Shown here: in pieces, positions 23,914 to 35,740 of the stretch | Layout of the letters: each line of letters opens with the position of its first letter | How positions within the stretch are numbered: position 1 is the first letter of the stretch | NCBI RefSeq assembly: GCF_032884065.1 | Contig: NW_027066312.1 | Span: forward strand, 310,001-374,000 | DNA from: Artemia franciscana | Lineage: Eukaryota > Arthropoda > Branchiopoda > Anostraca > Artemiidae | Length of the DNA: 64,000 nucleotides | Reading direction: 5' to 3' | The notes under the pieces: generated by a model | Databases searched by the model: none | Told to the model about the DNA's origin: nothing | The model's input: the letters and a program-made list of their open reading frames with translations, nothing else | Program-made: the position numbers and the translations under genes

Positions 23914-23935
23914 CCTGACGTGACCATTTGGCAAC
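23914..23935 (-). repeat. Inverted repeat, right (piggyBac element)
   Basis: Complement reads GTTGCCAAATGG then TCACGTCAGG inwards, mirroring 21578-21599 with three mismatches. Confidence 0.65.
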
Positions 23936-26900
23936 CGATCGTTAGCAACATTGTTTGCGGCTAATCTACAGCTCAGAATTAGATTAGCGATATCTCATTC
24001 GAAAGAATGCATTCTTAGCTACAAAATAAGATCATAATCAGGCTCTGAACTTACCAGAACGTCCAGGTCATCGAGGTCGAAATCTGCACCTTTCCTCTTT
24101 TTCGAAATTTGATCTTTTGTCTAAACTTGGACGCTCGCTCGGCTGCTCGGGTAAAGCCTTGAGGGACAATAAATTCAAACATGATAGAGTCAAGCAAGCG
24201 CTATCTAGAGGAAAAGAAATCATAGTTGTGACTTTGGCGAGTCGAAAGAAAAAAATAGGAGGCGAGTGGTATCCGTCTGGTTACCAAAGGCATGAAAGGG
24301 TTATTCGATTTTTCTCCTCAGGGGTAATTGTGTCGAACCACCAATCCTACAGTCATCGGAGAGGGCTCATTTGCACTGATTATTAAAGTTCTAGTCTCTT
24401 TCTTTTAAATGAGCAAAAGAGACTGCAATGTGGTAACTTTGTGTTTTCTTCTAATTTTCTAGCACAAGATGATAATCTTGGTCAAAAATGGGCGAATTAT
24501 TATTAAGCAAAATATTTGAAATAGCCAATCACCTTAGAAATATTGAAGATATATACATTTAGCTTCTCATGATCAGAGCCCATGACATTGCGTGGTGGTA
24601 CTATCGTTTTTAAGATTCCTACCGTTTATACTAAATAAATTATTATTCCATATTATTATTTAATTTTCCTAACACTATTATTTTTTATCTTTCATAGCCC
24701 CCTCCCTCCAAAGACGGAATATTTGAACTGGTACACATTTACACGGATAATTGTCATTCGCAAAGTAGTGTTATATGAATACTAAGTTTGAATGCATAAA
24801 ATAGGGGTTGAATGAAGATTTAATATCCTCTTTAGAATTTCAGAGGTCCTTGGGTCAAACAGTCCACAACAAAAAGCAATCATTAAAGAGCTATCCTTTT
24901 ATAGAAATCAAAACTCCAAGACAAATTTTTTACTAAAGCGAATGCAAAAGCAAAATCTAAGAAATATACTTATACAAAATAAAAGAATTTTGTAATCTAA
25001 AACCTGCCCATCAAAATTATTAGCAAGTGAAAATTTTTATAATCTTAGAGGTAAGGATTATATTTCGCCAAAAAAGGGTTGCAATCTCAAGAAGAAAAGT
25101 GATTAAGCATGCATGTTTTCCCAAAGGTTGATCATATGCAATCAGAAATAAAAGACTATTCAGAGAGGGTTTGTTCGAATAAAATTTAAAGCTCTAGTGG
25201 TGTTTAAAGTAGGAAAAGAGGTCGCACCACAAGAGAATCATAGAAATTCTTCAATTTTGGTTTGAAAAACAGTAATATTGGCCCGAACACTACCAAAATC
25301 TTATCGAGCAAAAATTCCGACAATTATTAAAAGGGTCTTAGTCTCACTTTCAGTAACCATAATGGAGTCTGGTCTGACATTTTGTTCTTAAACATAAATG
25401 CAGCCTAAAAGAGATAGCTCTTTATTGTAGAACATTTATCCAATAACACTAACGGCTATAGTGCCTGGCATTGTTGCAAATCATCTGTTAGAGTCTTGGC
25501 CAACCATTTCTTTTATAAGGAATTGGTTATATAGAACCTCAAAACTTTTTTCGGACGAATTTTCAAACTTCCAATGAGTTACCTCAGATGGATCGAAACA
25601 ATTATTCAGATGTTTACAAATTTGGCCTCTGACCTCTATTCGTTAGAAATATCGTTTCATAACAGAAAATAGGTTAAAGTGTGCAGTCAAAACTAATTAT
25701 TTGTTCAAATGAAAGTAGAGAACAATATTTGAACTGAAATTGACAAGGAATTATTTCTTACGTGAGAAAAGCCTCCTCCTCTTCAATTCTCCACTCTTTG
25801 AAATAAAGTTTTATAGTACTTCATTGTAAACATTTATAAGTACCAGAAACTTAGTTAATGGCTAATTGCATATGTATATTTACAGATTGCATTATATAGT
25901 GTATGCACAGAAAAATTATTTTTAAAGCAAATGTGCAACAATGAGATCTCTCATTCTTCAAGCGTTTTGAAATATAGTTTTATCCTAATCCAATTGCCCC
26001 TCCGGTTTAAAAAGAGTTCTTAAACCGATGTGAGTAAAAAACTTAAATTTAGCATTAAGAGCAGAGGGTAGAAAATTGGGAGCCGACACTATATAATTTC
26101 TTTTAGCTTAAGTTTTATTGTCACTCTTTACTTTTGTCAAATAAACCCTTGGATAAAAATTTCCAATTAGAAATTGGAACTCATTGGAAGGTTTATTAAC
26201 TCGAATTTCATGAAGTCCATCGTACTTCGCGAAATGCCATCTATTTGTTCATGTGTGCTATTCCGCATGCGCGAGTGTCAGAGCTAACTTTTGGAATTAC
26301 AGGAATCCTTTGAAAAAGACTACTATAGGTCTAATAGTGTACAAAGTTGAGAATGTAAGTCTTATTGCACTTTCTACTTAATTTTTGAAACCAGATAGTA
26401 CTTTCAAACCTTATTTCAGACGGATATATTATAAAATCTAATATAAAGTTGGATTCAGGGGTAGCCTATGTTAGGCTGGCTAGGGTAGAAATCCCCCAAT
26501 TTTCCTCAGAAATAGAGGAATTTATAAATAGATTCCCAATATATTCTTCTGTTTTTAGAAAAACAGAGTAAGCCATATGTTTGAGTTATCACTAAAATCT
26601 TGAAAAATACATCATCAAAACCATAAGTGGGTAAGTCCAATAGCCTATACCTTTGCAAAATAGAAAAAAACAAAATAAAGATAAGACTTTGGATTCTATG
26701 GCAAGAAAGCCATAGGCCGAGATATTATAATCTCATATGCCTTTCATATTACAAAATAACTGTTACAACAACAAAATCTAATTTGCAGTGAACTGAAAGG
26801 ACAATAAATGAGAATTGGTCATTGAGTATTGATTAGCACCATAAATTATAAACTCTACTGGCCTATCCCATTACAGAAACCAATAAATACTTCACAATGT
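23936..26900. other. No recognised feature
   Basis: About 3 kb of AT-rich sequence. The 24117-24386 frame (89 codons) is rich in Lys and Arg without a family motif. A diverged family P-like echo (AAATGAAAGTAGAGAACAAT, GGAATTATTTCTTACGTGAG, TTCTCCACTCTTTGAAATAAAG) is visible near 25705-25810, with a partner arm near 26035-26130 (TTAGCATTAAGAGCAGAG, TAATTTCTTTTAGCTTAAGTTTTATTGTCACTC). This suggests a very old hairpin copy. Confidence 0.35.
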
Positions 26901-26904
26901 GCAA

Positions 26905-27535
26905 GAAAACCAATGGTAAAATTTTAGTTAATTGACTTCTTGCTATCTCAGAAAGGGTTTAGGAAAATGAAACTTTCAGGGGTGAATCTACAGACTAAAG
27001 TATGTCCCGGGAAGGATATTTTGAAGCAACTACCTCCACTCCTCCCTCTAGAGGGCTCTGACCTTTGGTGACCTTTAAAAATATGCTTGTTATAAAAGTG
27101 AAACCTTGCAAATTAGATAGTCTGCTTAATTGAAGTACAAAAAAATTGTTTTCAGCTTCATAACTTTGCTCAATTCCATTTTATAAGGTTTTAAAGACAT
27201 GCAAATACATTTCCTAAATTTTGAAAAAAAGCATTGATATGGCTAAAATTATACTCAAATAACAGAAATTGCATTCTCAGAACTAAAGGCAGAGCAAAAG
27301 CAACTAGTAACTGAAATTTAAGTTAAAATGTTGTTTTGTCAAAATTTCAATAGGTATAGACCTGTCATGTAGGCAAATTTCAGAGCCCTCTAGAGGGAGA
27401 AGGAGTGGAGGTGGGCACTTTAAAATACCTTCCTGGGACATACTTTAGCCTGTAGACCCATCCCTGAAACTTCCATTTTCTTAACCTAAACCCTTTCCAA
27501 GATAGCAAGAAGTCAATTAACTAGAATTTTACCAA
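26905..27535. mobile_element. Foldback element 1
   Basis: Inverted repeat with arms of about 160 bp. The left arm 26905-27070 (GGTAAAATTTTAGTTAATTG, AAAGTATGTCCCGGGAAGG, CCCTCTAGAGGGCTCTGACC) is mirrored by 27374-27535 (CAGAGCCCTCTAGAGGGAGA, CCTTCCTGGGACATACTTTA, GTCAATTAACTAGAATTTTA). The ~300-bp spacer is non-coding. Arms differ at scattered positions, so the element is moderately old. No TSD recognised. Confidence 0.75.
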
Positions 27536-27559
27536 ACCAATTCATGTTGCTCCCTTAGG

Positions 27560-28200
27560 AAACAGGGTAAAACTGGTGCAAACATTATTACTGGCTTTCA
27601 TGTAAAGTGAATATACCACTTGATGCCTTTTTTATGCTCTTTACAGATATAATAATTGCTTCTACCACAAATTCACATTTAAGCACTTTTTGACCTCTTA
27701 AAAATGACCTATATATGGGGTCATTACAAATCTGTAATAGTTTAGAAACAAATTTGGGCTATATATTTACACATCAGGGGGGTGGGGGTAAAGCATAGCA
27801 TATATTACATATGTAAACTAACCATTGCTGTTTTTTTTTTAATGTGTTTGTGTACATTGAATTTTAATGAGAAGAGAAATCACCAGTGCAACAGCACAAA
27901 CACATTAAAAAAATACAGCAATGGTTAGTTTACATATTTAATATATGCTTTGCTTTACCCCCACCCTCCTGATGTGCAAATATATAGTCCAAGTTTGTTT
28001 CTAAACTATTACAGATTTGTAATGACCCCATGTATAGGCCAAGGTCATTTTTAAGAGGTCAAAAAGTGCTTAAATCTGAATTTTTGCAGTAGAAGCAATT
28101 ATTATATTTGTAAACCACATTAAAAAAGGCATCGAGTGGTATATTCACTTTATATGAAAGCCAGTAATAGTGTTTGCACCAGTTTTACCGGAAACAGACA
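27560..28200. mobile_element. Foldback element 2 (long palindrome)
   Basis: Inverted repeat with arms of about 290-300 bp (27563-27852 and 27893-28195) around a ~40-bp spacer. The outer ends are GGGTAAAACTGGTGCAAACA and TGTTTGCACCAGTTTTACC. Matching inner blocks include AGTGCTTAAATCTGAATTTT with its partner, CAAATCTGTAATAGTTTAG with CTAAACTATTACAGATTTG, and GGGGTAAAGCATAGCATATA with its partner. Decayed relatives of the arm lie near 28440-28720 and 30305-30360 (AAAAAAGGCATTGAGTGGTA). Predicted to fold into a ~300-bp hairpin RNA if transcribed. Confidence 0.85.
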
Positions 28201-28745
28201 TTCCCCTTGAACAATCTAAGTTGTCCACTTGCCTGCAAGTCCTGTGGACATGGTTTCTCATAAGTATTTGAATCATTATTTGTCTCCAATTGCCTTTAAA
28301 TGGCTCTCAGAACTGATGGACTACTTGAATTACCCTTAATCTATTTGTATCTACCTTATTTTTCCACCAGGAAGGATGATAGCCTAGATATAATCTCTGA
28401 CAAGTGAAATTGAATCATTGTTATATAATTGGCTTACTATAAAAATGAAAACACCACTGGATGTCATTTTTATGTTCTTTATAATTATAATAATTGCTTC
28501 TACTGCAAATTTTTGAACTTAAACTTTTTTAGTCTAAAGGCTATAAATGACAAATTTTCAGTTGAAGTATGAGTTATCAGTTGTTTTGACAAGATAATAC
28601 TACGTTTTCTCAGTGCTGATTTATAAACTATTATAATAAAGTTAGGTAAGGTTAAGTCAAAAAGTGCTTAAATTGAAACTTGTGAAAGAAGCAATTATTA
28701 CCTTAAATTGCATTGTCCAGTGAAATAAGGATTAAATCCTGTAGA
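28201..28745. repeat. Decayed partial copies of foldback element 2
   Basis: Blocks such as ATAATAATTGCTTCTACTGC (near 28486) and GTCAAAAAGTGCTTAAATTG (near 28650) followed by GAAGCAATTATTA repeat arm sequences of 27560-28200. The remainder is unassigned. Confidence 0.5.
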
Positions 28746-28749
28746 ATTG

Positions 28750-30300
28750 CTGGTTAGTGATGATGATGGTTGGACATCTCAATGGCATCCCACTCAGTTC
28801 ACCATAGCTTTGATGACCATTCTCCATCAATGGCTCTTTTGAAGGCAGCAGTACTGGGGGTAGTGACTGCTTCTTTGGTGAGCAAATTCCATGAACTCAC
28901 TATTCTGTTAGTGAAGAAGTTATTGTGTAGTCTAGTGGCAGCTTTCTTTTGATATAGTTTTCCAACTATGCCCCCTAGTTCTGGCAGATCAGTCAAGTTG
29001 AAATGGCCTATTTAATAGAGAGTTAGAATTCAGGAGCTTTTGCATCATAATAATATCACACCTTTTATGTCTGTAGACAAGAGTGGGGAGTTTCAGCTTC
29101 TTCAGACAGGATGAGTAGTTTAAGTATTTGCATCCTTCAATTGCTTTTGTAGCCTGTCTCTGAGTTGCTTCTAACTTCTGCTGGTCACCTTTGTTGAGGG
29201 GGCTAGCAACACACATGCCAAACTCCAAATTAGGCCTGACCAATGCCTTATATAATTTAGTCGTCACCATAGGTGACCTACTAGTGATTGTTCTTTTTAT
29301 TGCCAAGGGTTTGGAGTACTTTGGCTATAGCTGTCTGTGTGTGCATAGTGAATCTTAATTCTTTATTGACTATGACCCCCAAGTCTCTCTCCACTTCAGA
29401 TGAGATAATAGTCTGTTTCATTCCATCCTACCCTAGCATATGATAAGGGCATTTCTCATTTTTCTTTCCAAAGTGGATTGTTCAACATTTATTTACATTA
29501 AATTCAAGCCTCCACAAAGTCACCCACTGGGAAAGTACCCATAGGTCATTCTACATAGAGGCTCTCTTATTAGGTTTATTGACAGGTCTAATGAGTTTGG
29601 GGTCATCAGCATAAAGACTTATTTAATTTTTGACTGTGGTTGGTGCATCATTAATATAAATTTTGAATAAAGTTGGTCCCAAGATGGGTCCCTGGGGTAC
29701 TCCACTTAATACTTCCACTTCTTCTGAAAAGAATACCTCTCCATTTTTTCCAAATATTTTAACCTTTTGCTTTCTCCTAGAAAGAAACCAAAGCACCCAC
29801 TCTACAATTTCATTATGTATTTCAATCACAAATAAGTTGGTCCCTAGTTGACAGTGACATACTTTATCAAAGGCTTTTGCAAAAACCAATAGAACCAAGT
29901 CAACAGGGATTACTTGATCTAGATGCTCAGTAACATAATCATACACATCAATCAAATCAGTCTCAACCAACCATCCATGTCTGAGGCCATGCTGACAATC
30001 ACTGAGCAGCTCATTGGTGGTCAGGTGTTTGACAATGTGAGTATTCACAATTCCTTCTAAGATTTTACCAACTACAGATGTAAGACTAATGGGTCAATAA
30101 TTGGAAATGCTGTTACAGCTACCCCCTTTTGTGTAGAGGTGTAATGCTAGCATTCTGCCAGTCTTAAGGAATTTTCTTAGTATCAAGAGACTTTTGAAAC
30201 ATGTTTGTAAGGGGAAGGGCTATTTCCACATGAGCTTCTTTCAATACTCGTGGGTGAACTTCATCAGGGCCAACTGATTTGTTAGGATTAAGCATTCATA
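28750..30300 (-). pseudogene. CR1/Jockey-like LINE reverse transcriptase
   Basis: Fragmented pol ORF2 on the - strand. In coding order: a block near 30280-30120 with EVHPRVLKEAHVEIALPL-like words and DWQNASITPLHKRG; an open frame 30048-29623 with LLVFAKAFDKVCHCQLG (motif A) and EVLSGVPQGPILGPTLFKIY (motif B), then YINDAP; SLYADDPKLI (motif C, near 29610, Ala-Asp-Asp retained); EVERDLGVIVNKELRF; 29306-28989 with LYKALVRPNLEFGMCVASPL and LEATQRQATKAIEGCKY; and 28996-28799 with FFTNRIVSSWNLLTKEAVTT. In-frame stops separate the pieces, so it is inactive, although the RT core is well preserved. It was probably inserted as a 5'-truncated copy. Confidence 0.85.
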
Positions 30301-30990
30301 TATTATATTCATAAAGAGCATAAAAAAGGCATTGAGTGGTATTTTCACTTCATTGGTAAGTCAATTATATGAACTGTCATAAATTTACCAAAAGCAATGC
30401 CAGTTTTACCTATCACAGAGACTAGCCATCTTGTTAGCCATGGCTTCATTGACTCTGTTACAATAAGCAAACCAATTTGTTTATCTGCAATATGCTTACA
30501 ATAATTAAAGTATACCCTACTAAAAACCATAAGTATTAGCTATGGTTCTATATACTGCCTTTAAAAAGAGGTTCAAACCAAAGCCTTAATATTATTTATC
30601 AAAACAACACACCCAGGCAATATGTTCTATGATTCAAATATCAGTGGAGTAGTTTCATCAAAATCCTGAAGGAAGGGGCAAAGTTGAAGCTAATTTTCCC
30701 AAATCAAGTGAAATGGCAGTAGAAACTAAAAAATAAGCCATTTGGTACCATAAAGGTACTGGGTAGTATTATAAAATTGATATAAAGGTACTTCGTAGTA
30801 CTGTAATTTTGTAGTACTGTAGTACTGTACAAATTTGACAGGATTTTAAAAGAAACTAAGTATCAGCTGGGGGGGCAAACCAAGGTCTGGGAAGGGCAGT
30901 TGTTCCCCTGTATGTCTGTATGTGTTATCTGTATCCTTTACTTTACAGTCTAAATTAAAAGTAAAGTTGCAAAAATTTACTACAACTATT
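30301..30990. other. Unclassified stretch
   Basis: Contains a decayed arm of foldback element 2 at about 30305-30360 and a small (GTACTGTA)-type local repeat near 30770-30835. No gene recognised. Confidence 0.4.
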
Positions 30991-31640
30991 TATTAGTTGC
31001 ATTAGTTAGTTAATTGTTAGATAGTCATGCTAGGTTTTCGTAGGGGACAACAGATAGGGGAATGCCCTACAGATATGTAGAGTACCTCCATAGGAGGCAC
31101 ATACCAAGAAGGACCTTGTCCATAGGGGTCCATCATAGAAACTAAGGCACCCTCTTCTGGGGCCATAAATACAGGTGGAGGAGGAAGAAGGCCCCTCAAG
31201 TGTAGGCTACACTCAACAGGGCCCACTGGCATGTCCACACATCCCATGAGTTACAAACCTTCTTGCAGTAATGGTTTAAATTGTATGGTGATGCAGAACA
31301 CCATTGTGGGAGGATCCTCTATAGGAGGACAACTGCAGCAGGGCATAAGATCCAGGTCTATGGACAACGGCCTCTGTAAAGGGCTGCCTTGACCCTTTCC
31401 AGGTACCTGCAAGACCTGGAAACTTGCAGTCAACTTTTCCCACTTGAGGAGTGTCACCCCTTGAGGAAATTATAGCCTAGTAAACAACAAAGCACTCGCA
31501 CAGGATTCTAATTATTGGATATTTTTCTGGGCTTTGTTTGTTTTGATGGGCATTCTTGGGTTGAAAAACCTCTTCCTAGCTACTTTATCTACTATGGGTT
31601 GCCTCCCCATAGCAGCATAATATTTGTTGGAATATATAAT
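30991..31640. other. Possible 5' region of the RTE-like LINE, unassigned
   Basis: GC-richer than its surroundings. Open frames on the - strand (31017-31247, 31251-31457) are proline-rich (LPPPPVFMAPEEGALVSMMD) but carry no recognised domain. It could be the untranslated leader of the LINE that follows or an unrelated repeat. Confidence 0.3.
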
Positions 31641-34430
31641 GAGTCAGAGGTAAGAGGCTTGGGACTGTCTGTGCAGGATTTCAACTGTTGTTGGTAAAAG
31701 AGCATCACCAAGTGTTGAAAACCATGCTGTGAACAAGATGGGCCCAGGATTGCACAAAGCCTCCAACTTACTGGATGTCCCAGAGACTTCTTGCTGTCTG
31801 GTCCTAAGCCGGCTTAAGCACTTCAGTGTAGACTTGAGAAGATATGTTGATCCCTGTCCTGCACTGGTATCTGGGATCATTGCTTTTCCTGAGGCCAAAA
31901 TAATTTCAAAGATTTAAAAATAACGAAAATTGGAATGTTATGATGTTAAAAAATGACTATCACATTGACATTTTGACTAACAAATTCAGATGGTTTGAAC
32001 TGGATTTCTTAGGAGTTTCAGAAACTCATATCCCAGGGATAGGAAGCATGAAATTAGGTGACATAGAATTTGTTTACTCAGGCAGGAAGGATGGGGTACA
32101 TAGACAGGGAGTAGGGCTCATGATGAATAAGGAAGCTGCTAAGTCTTGTTTAGGCTGGGAAGGTATTAATAATAGAATACTTTTTGCTCATTTTTTGACT
32201 AAGAAGTTCAGTATATCAGTTATAGTAGTATATGCCCCGTGTTGAACCAACTGACAGAGAAATAGGGATAGATGGTATCCTATTCTAGGTAAATTTGGTG
32301 TAGGAAAAGAAAACAGTAATGACTATAGATTTTTGCAGTTTTGTAGATATAATAACCTAGTTATAACCAATACAGTGTTTGGTCACAAAATGGCCTGTAA
32401 GTTGACATGGTATTCACGTGGTTGTACGACAGCAAATCTTATTGATTATGTTATTGTAAACCAAAGACTAGCAGGATCAATACAAGATACTAGGGTGTAT
32501 AGGAGTACTGTTTTTGCTGTTAAAAGTAAAGATCACCATCTAGTAGTGTCTAAGGTTAATTTAAAGCTGAAATTTCAGAAGGGTAACTACCTTTCAGAAA
32601 GTTATGATGTTGGTAGACTCCAGGATGAAAATTTGAGAAAAACCTTCCAGGAACAGTTGAATACTAAACTTGAGAGTTTGAAATTTGACAATGTGGAAGA
32701 TGGATGGAATAATTTTAGAAAAACAATTTGCGAAGTTGCTGATGGTGTTTTAGGGAAGAGTGCTAAGACTGCAACTAGGAATATTAGTGAAAAGGAAAAA
32801 GTTAAAGAAAGATGGGCAGAACATTTTGAGAATGTGTTATGTCAAGATACAGTTGCAGGAAAAGATATAGATGAAAATGAAAAACTTTGTGAAATACCTT
32901 GGATATGAAGGAAGATTTGTTTTGTGAGGAAGAATTAGCAACAGTACTAAAAGGATTAAAAAATAATAAGGCTCCAGGTGCTGATAGTGTGATAATGAGT
33001 TTCTTAAATATGGTGGCTCTGAGGTTATGAATAAGCTACTGAAGATTATGAATATGATTTTTGAAAAAAGAGGAAGTACCTAATGATTTTAGGAAAACCT
33101 TAATTAAACCACTGCATAAGAAAGTTGAAAAGAGTGAGTGTCGTAATTATTGCGGCATTAGTTTGGTCTCTGTAGGTAGTAAATTACTTAGTAATATAAT
33201 ACTTTTTAGACTGAGAGATGCTGTAGACAAAGTTTTAAGGGAAGAACAGTGCAGTTTTAGAAAAGGTAGAGGATGTGTCGACCAAGTTTTCATTCTAAAG
33301 TTAATAATTGAGAAGTCCTTTGTTGTCAAACACCTTTGGTCCTCAGTTTTATCAATTATGAGCAAGCTTTCGATTCTGTTGATAGAAGAGCATTAGCAAA
33401 CGTCTTATCCTAATATGGTATAGCATAAAAATACATTAAAGTGATTTGTGCTATGTACGAGATTAATACTGCTGCAGTTAAGGTGGGAAATGAGGTTAGC
33501 AACTGGTTTTGTACTAAAGCAGTGTTGTGTTCTATCCCCCTATATATGGATCATTTTGATGGACTTCATCTTAAGGAGCACTGGAAAGGCAATTTGAGAC
33601 CATGGAATCAAATGGGGAGGAAAAACTCTCCTGGACTTGTGTGAGCAAAATTAATGAATTTTTAGAGGTTTTTCAAGTTCAGGGTGCTAGAATAGGCTTG
33701 AAAATTAATGTTAGGAAGACTAAGTCACTAATGCTAGGAATAAGTGAAGATGAAAAGGTGATGTTGGGTAACGAAAAGGTGATGTTGGGTAACGAAAAGA
33801 TTGATCAGGTTGGCAGCTTCACCTACCTTGGTAGTATTATTAGTAAAGACGGTGGGAGCAGGGAAGATGTTAAAAGTGGAATAGCTAAGGTTCAGGGTAT
33901 TTTTCACAGTAAAAAAAGTTTGGAAGAATAAAAAGATTAGTCTGCAAACCAAGATTAGAATATTGGAACCTACAGTGATGACAGTGGTCAAATATGGCTC
34001 TGAAGCACGGGCGCTCTAAAAAGCAGATGAAAATTTACTAGATGTTTTCCAGAGAAATTGCCTACAGACCGTTCTGGGTACCCGGCTGACTGATCGTATT
34101 TCAAACAGTAGGTTGTACAAAAACTGTGGTTCAATCCCGCTTTCTAGGGCTATAATGAAAGAAAGGTTGAGATGGCTAGGCCACGTTATGCAGATGAGGG
34201 ATGACAGATTGCCTAAGATTGTCCTTTTTGGCCAACTGTCTGGGGTTACACGGAAAGCAGGTCGTCCTTGTCTGGTTTAGGAGGATATCATAAATAAAGA
34301 CTTAAAGGAAATGGGAACTTCCTGGGATGCCTTGAATAGATTGGGTTGGAGGAGGAGCGTACATAGCTGTGTTCGCCTCAGGCGGCTTAGTGCTGCTGTG
34401 AGTTATTATTATTAGTAGTAGTAGTAGTTG
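31641..34430 (+). pseudogene. RTE/BovB-like LINE, endonuclease plus reverse transcriptase, decayed
   Basis: Pol remnant of an RTE-clade LINE. The 31940-32245 frame holds the apurinic-type endonuclease start (DFLGVSETHIPGIGSMKLGD, then GVGLMMNKEAAKSCLGWEGI and ISVIVVYAPC). Part of the endonuclease is then missing. The 32333-32908 frame continues with LTWYSRGCTTANLIDYVIVN and a linker with KERWAEHFENVL. Next come LKNNKAPGADSV (near 32960), DFRKTLIKPLHKK and ECRNYCGISLVSVGSKLLSN (33061 on), and FRKGRGCVDQVFILKLIIEK. The block GLKINVRKTKSLMLG, then SFTYLGSIISKDGG, lies at 33602-33931. RLRWLGHVMQMRDDRLPKI lies near 34165-34220. The element ends in a trinucleotide tail (TTATTATTATTAGTAGTAG) at 34400-34428. 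Multiple frameshifts and stops are present. Confidence 0.85.
33758..33799 (+). repeat. 21-bp in-frame tandem duplication inside the LINE ORF
   Basis: Two identical 21-bp units, 33758-33778 and 33779-33799, add a second VMLGNEK heptapeptide upstream of the SFTYLGSI block. Confidence 0.9.
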
Positions 34431-35430
34431 CCCCCTGCCCCATAACCAATTATGCCCCTGGATTTCTTGGACTGTTTTACAAAAGAACCTGCCAAACCTT
34501 TCTTAAAACTCTTCTGGTACAATTCTAATTAATTCTGCCTTGTTTGAATAATGGCTAAACTGAAGGAGGTCAATAAAAAAAATAAATTAGTAACATATTT
34601 AAACACATCTTGGAATGAAATTCAGCAAAATAAAGTAATCGATCCATCTGACATTTCTTTTTGAAAAATGTTCTTATTTGGTAGAAAGAAAAGGAGTATT
34701 CTTTAATATGCTCACCCCTCTCTATTGTGGAAAGTCTACTGATGTAGTAATTCAAAAATCGTTATATAACACTTTCGAAAAAGATGAATTGACATCTTAG
34801 CCCTGTAGAATATTCTTCCAAGTATTAAACAAGTAAAGATCACCAAGCATTAAGCATCTATTGTGACCCAAGCACCTGCAAAATCAATATAATGCAAGCA
34901 ACATAATAAATAAAGAACATATAGTAAACATTTTAACTAGAGAACTCTACATCTTTCTTCTTTTGACCTTCTTGTTCTTCAAATAATCAGAAGGGATGGT
35001 CCAGGCTATAGATTTAATCTAGTTGGTAACTGTAAGCTCTTCCCTGATCTAGTTGTTTTTATGGATTTATGTGGTGGGAACACTGTTGTTTTGGCTTTGG
35101 AATAAAATGGTATGTTCTGAATCTCCTGATCTATTGGTTGATGTCTCAAAAGGTTCTCCCACCAGGCTACAATTTCGATTGGTATTGCTGGATGGGTAAG
35201 CTTTTTCTGGCAACTCTCCAGAAGGTTCACATACTTCTGGCACCCCCACATTTGTCAATGATGACATGTAGTTTGACTGGTAGATGCACCCATTAATGCT
35301 ATATCTGGGGTGTATAAACTACCTATTGTTTTGGTATACCACTCCATCTTCTGTCTCTCTAGTCACTGAATGGTTACTTAACTCATTATATATACAGATT
35401 ACTGTGGCCTTGGTCAATCTTTTATAATTA
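34431..35430. other. Unclassified stretch
   Basis: No gene recognised. Overlapping frames at 35006-35296 on both strands show no family motif. Confidence 0.4.
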
Positions 35431-35740
35431 AAAAAAAAGTTTTTTCAACTGAAAGTAAGGAGCAGCATTAATATTTAAAATGAACAGAAATCATTACGTA
35501 TATGAGGGGGTTTGTCCCCTAGTCAATACTTTGCTCTTAATGCTAAAGTTTGAATTTTGTTCCAATTCTTTAACATGACCCCTTAATCACAAAGGCCATT
35601 TAATTAGAATAGATAGCTCTTTTGAAAGTACTAAAAAACTTTAGGATAAAGAGCAAGGTATTGCTCTACAAGGGGTTGAACCTCCTCATACACGTAATAA
35701 TTTCTGTTCATTTTTAGTTTTATGTTTAAATATTTTACAT
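35431..35740. repeat. Family P hairpin unit
   Basis: Inverted arms based on GAAAGTAAGGAGCAGCATTA, ATGAACAGAAATCATTACGT and TTTGCTCTTAATGCTAAAG. The right arm has CTTTAGGATAAAGAGCAAGG and TAATTTCTGTTCATTTTTAG. Diverged from the better copies. Confidence 0.7.

Larger units (their letters stand above)
21578..23935 (-). mobile_element. piggyBac-type DNA transposon (inactive)
   Basis: The transposase remnant is enclosed by a pair of inverted 22-bp repeats, 21578-21599 and 23914-23935, matching at 19 of 22 positions with the core GTCACGTCAGG. The enclosed 2.36 kb is a normal size for a piggyBac element. I could not find a TTAA duplication directly beside these repeats, so they may be sub-terminal and the true ends may lie slightly outside. 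Confidence 0.7.

Noticed and set aside
24117-24386. 89-codon Lys/Arg-rich frame downstream of the piggyBac element
   Set aside because: No motif, and it is outside the inverted repeats, with composition explained by local A-richness.
31017-31457. Proline-rich - strand frames upstream of the RTE-like LINE
   Set aside because: No domain match recognised and no extension. More likely the leader of the LINE read backwards.
35006-35296. Overlapping 66-81 codon frames on both strands
   Set aside because: No family motif, and they overlap each other in opposite directions.
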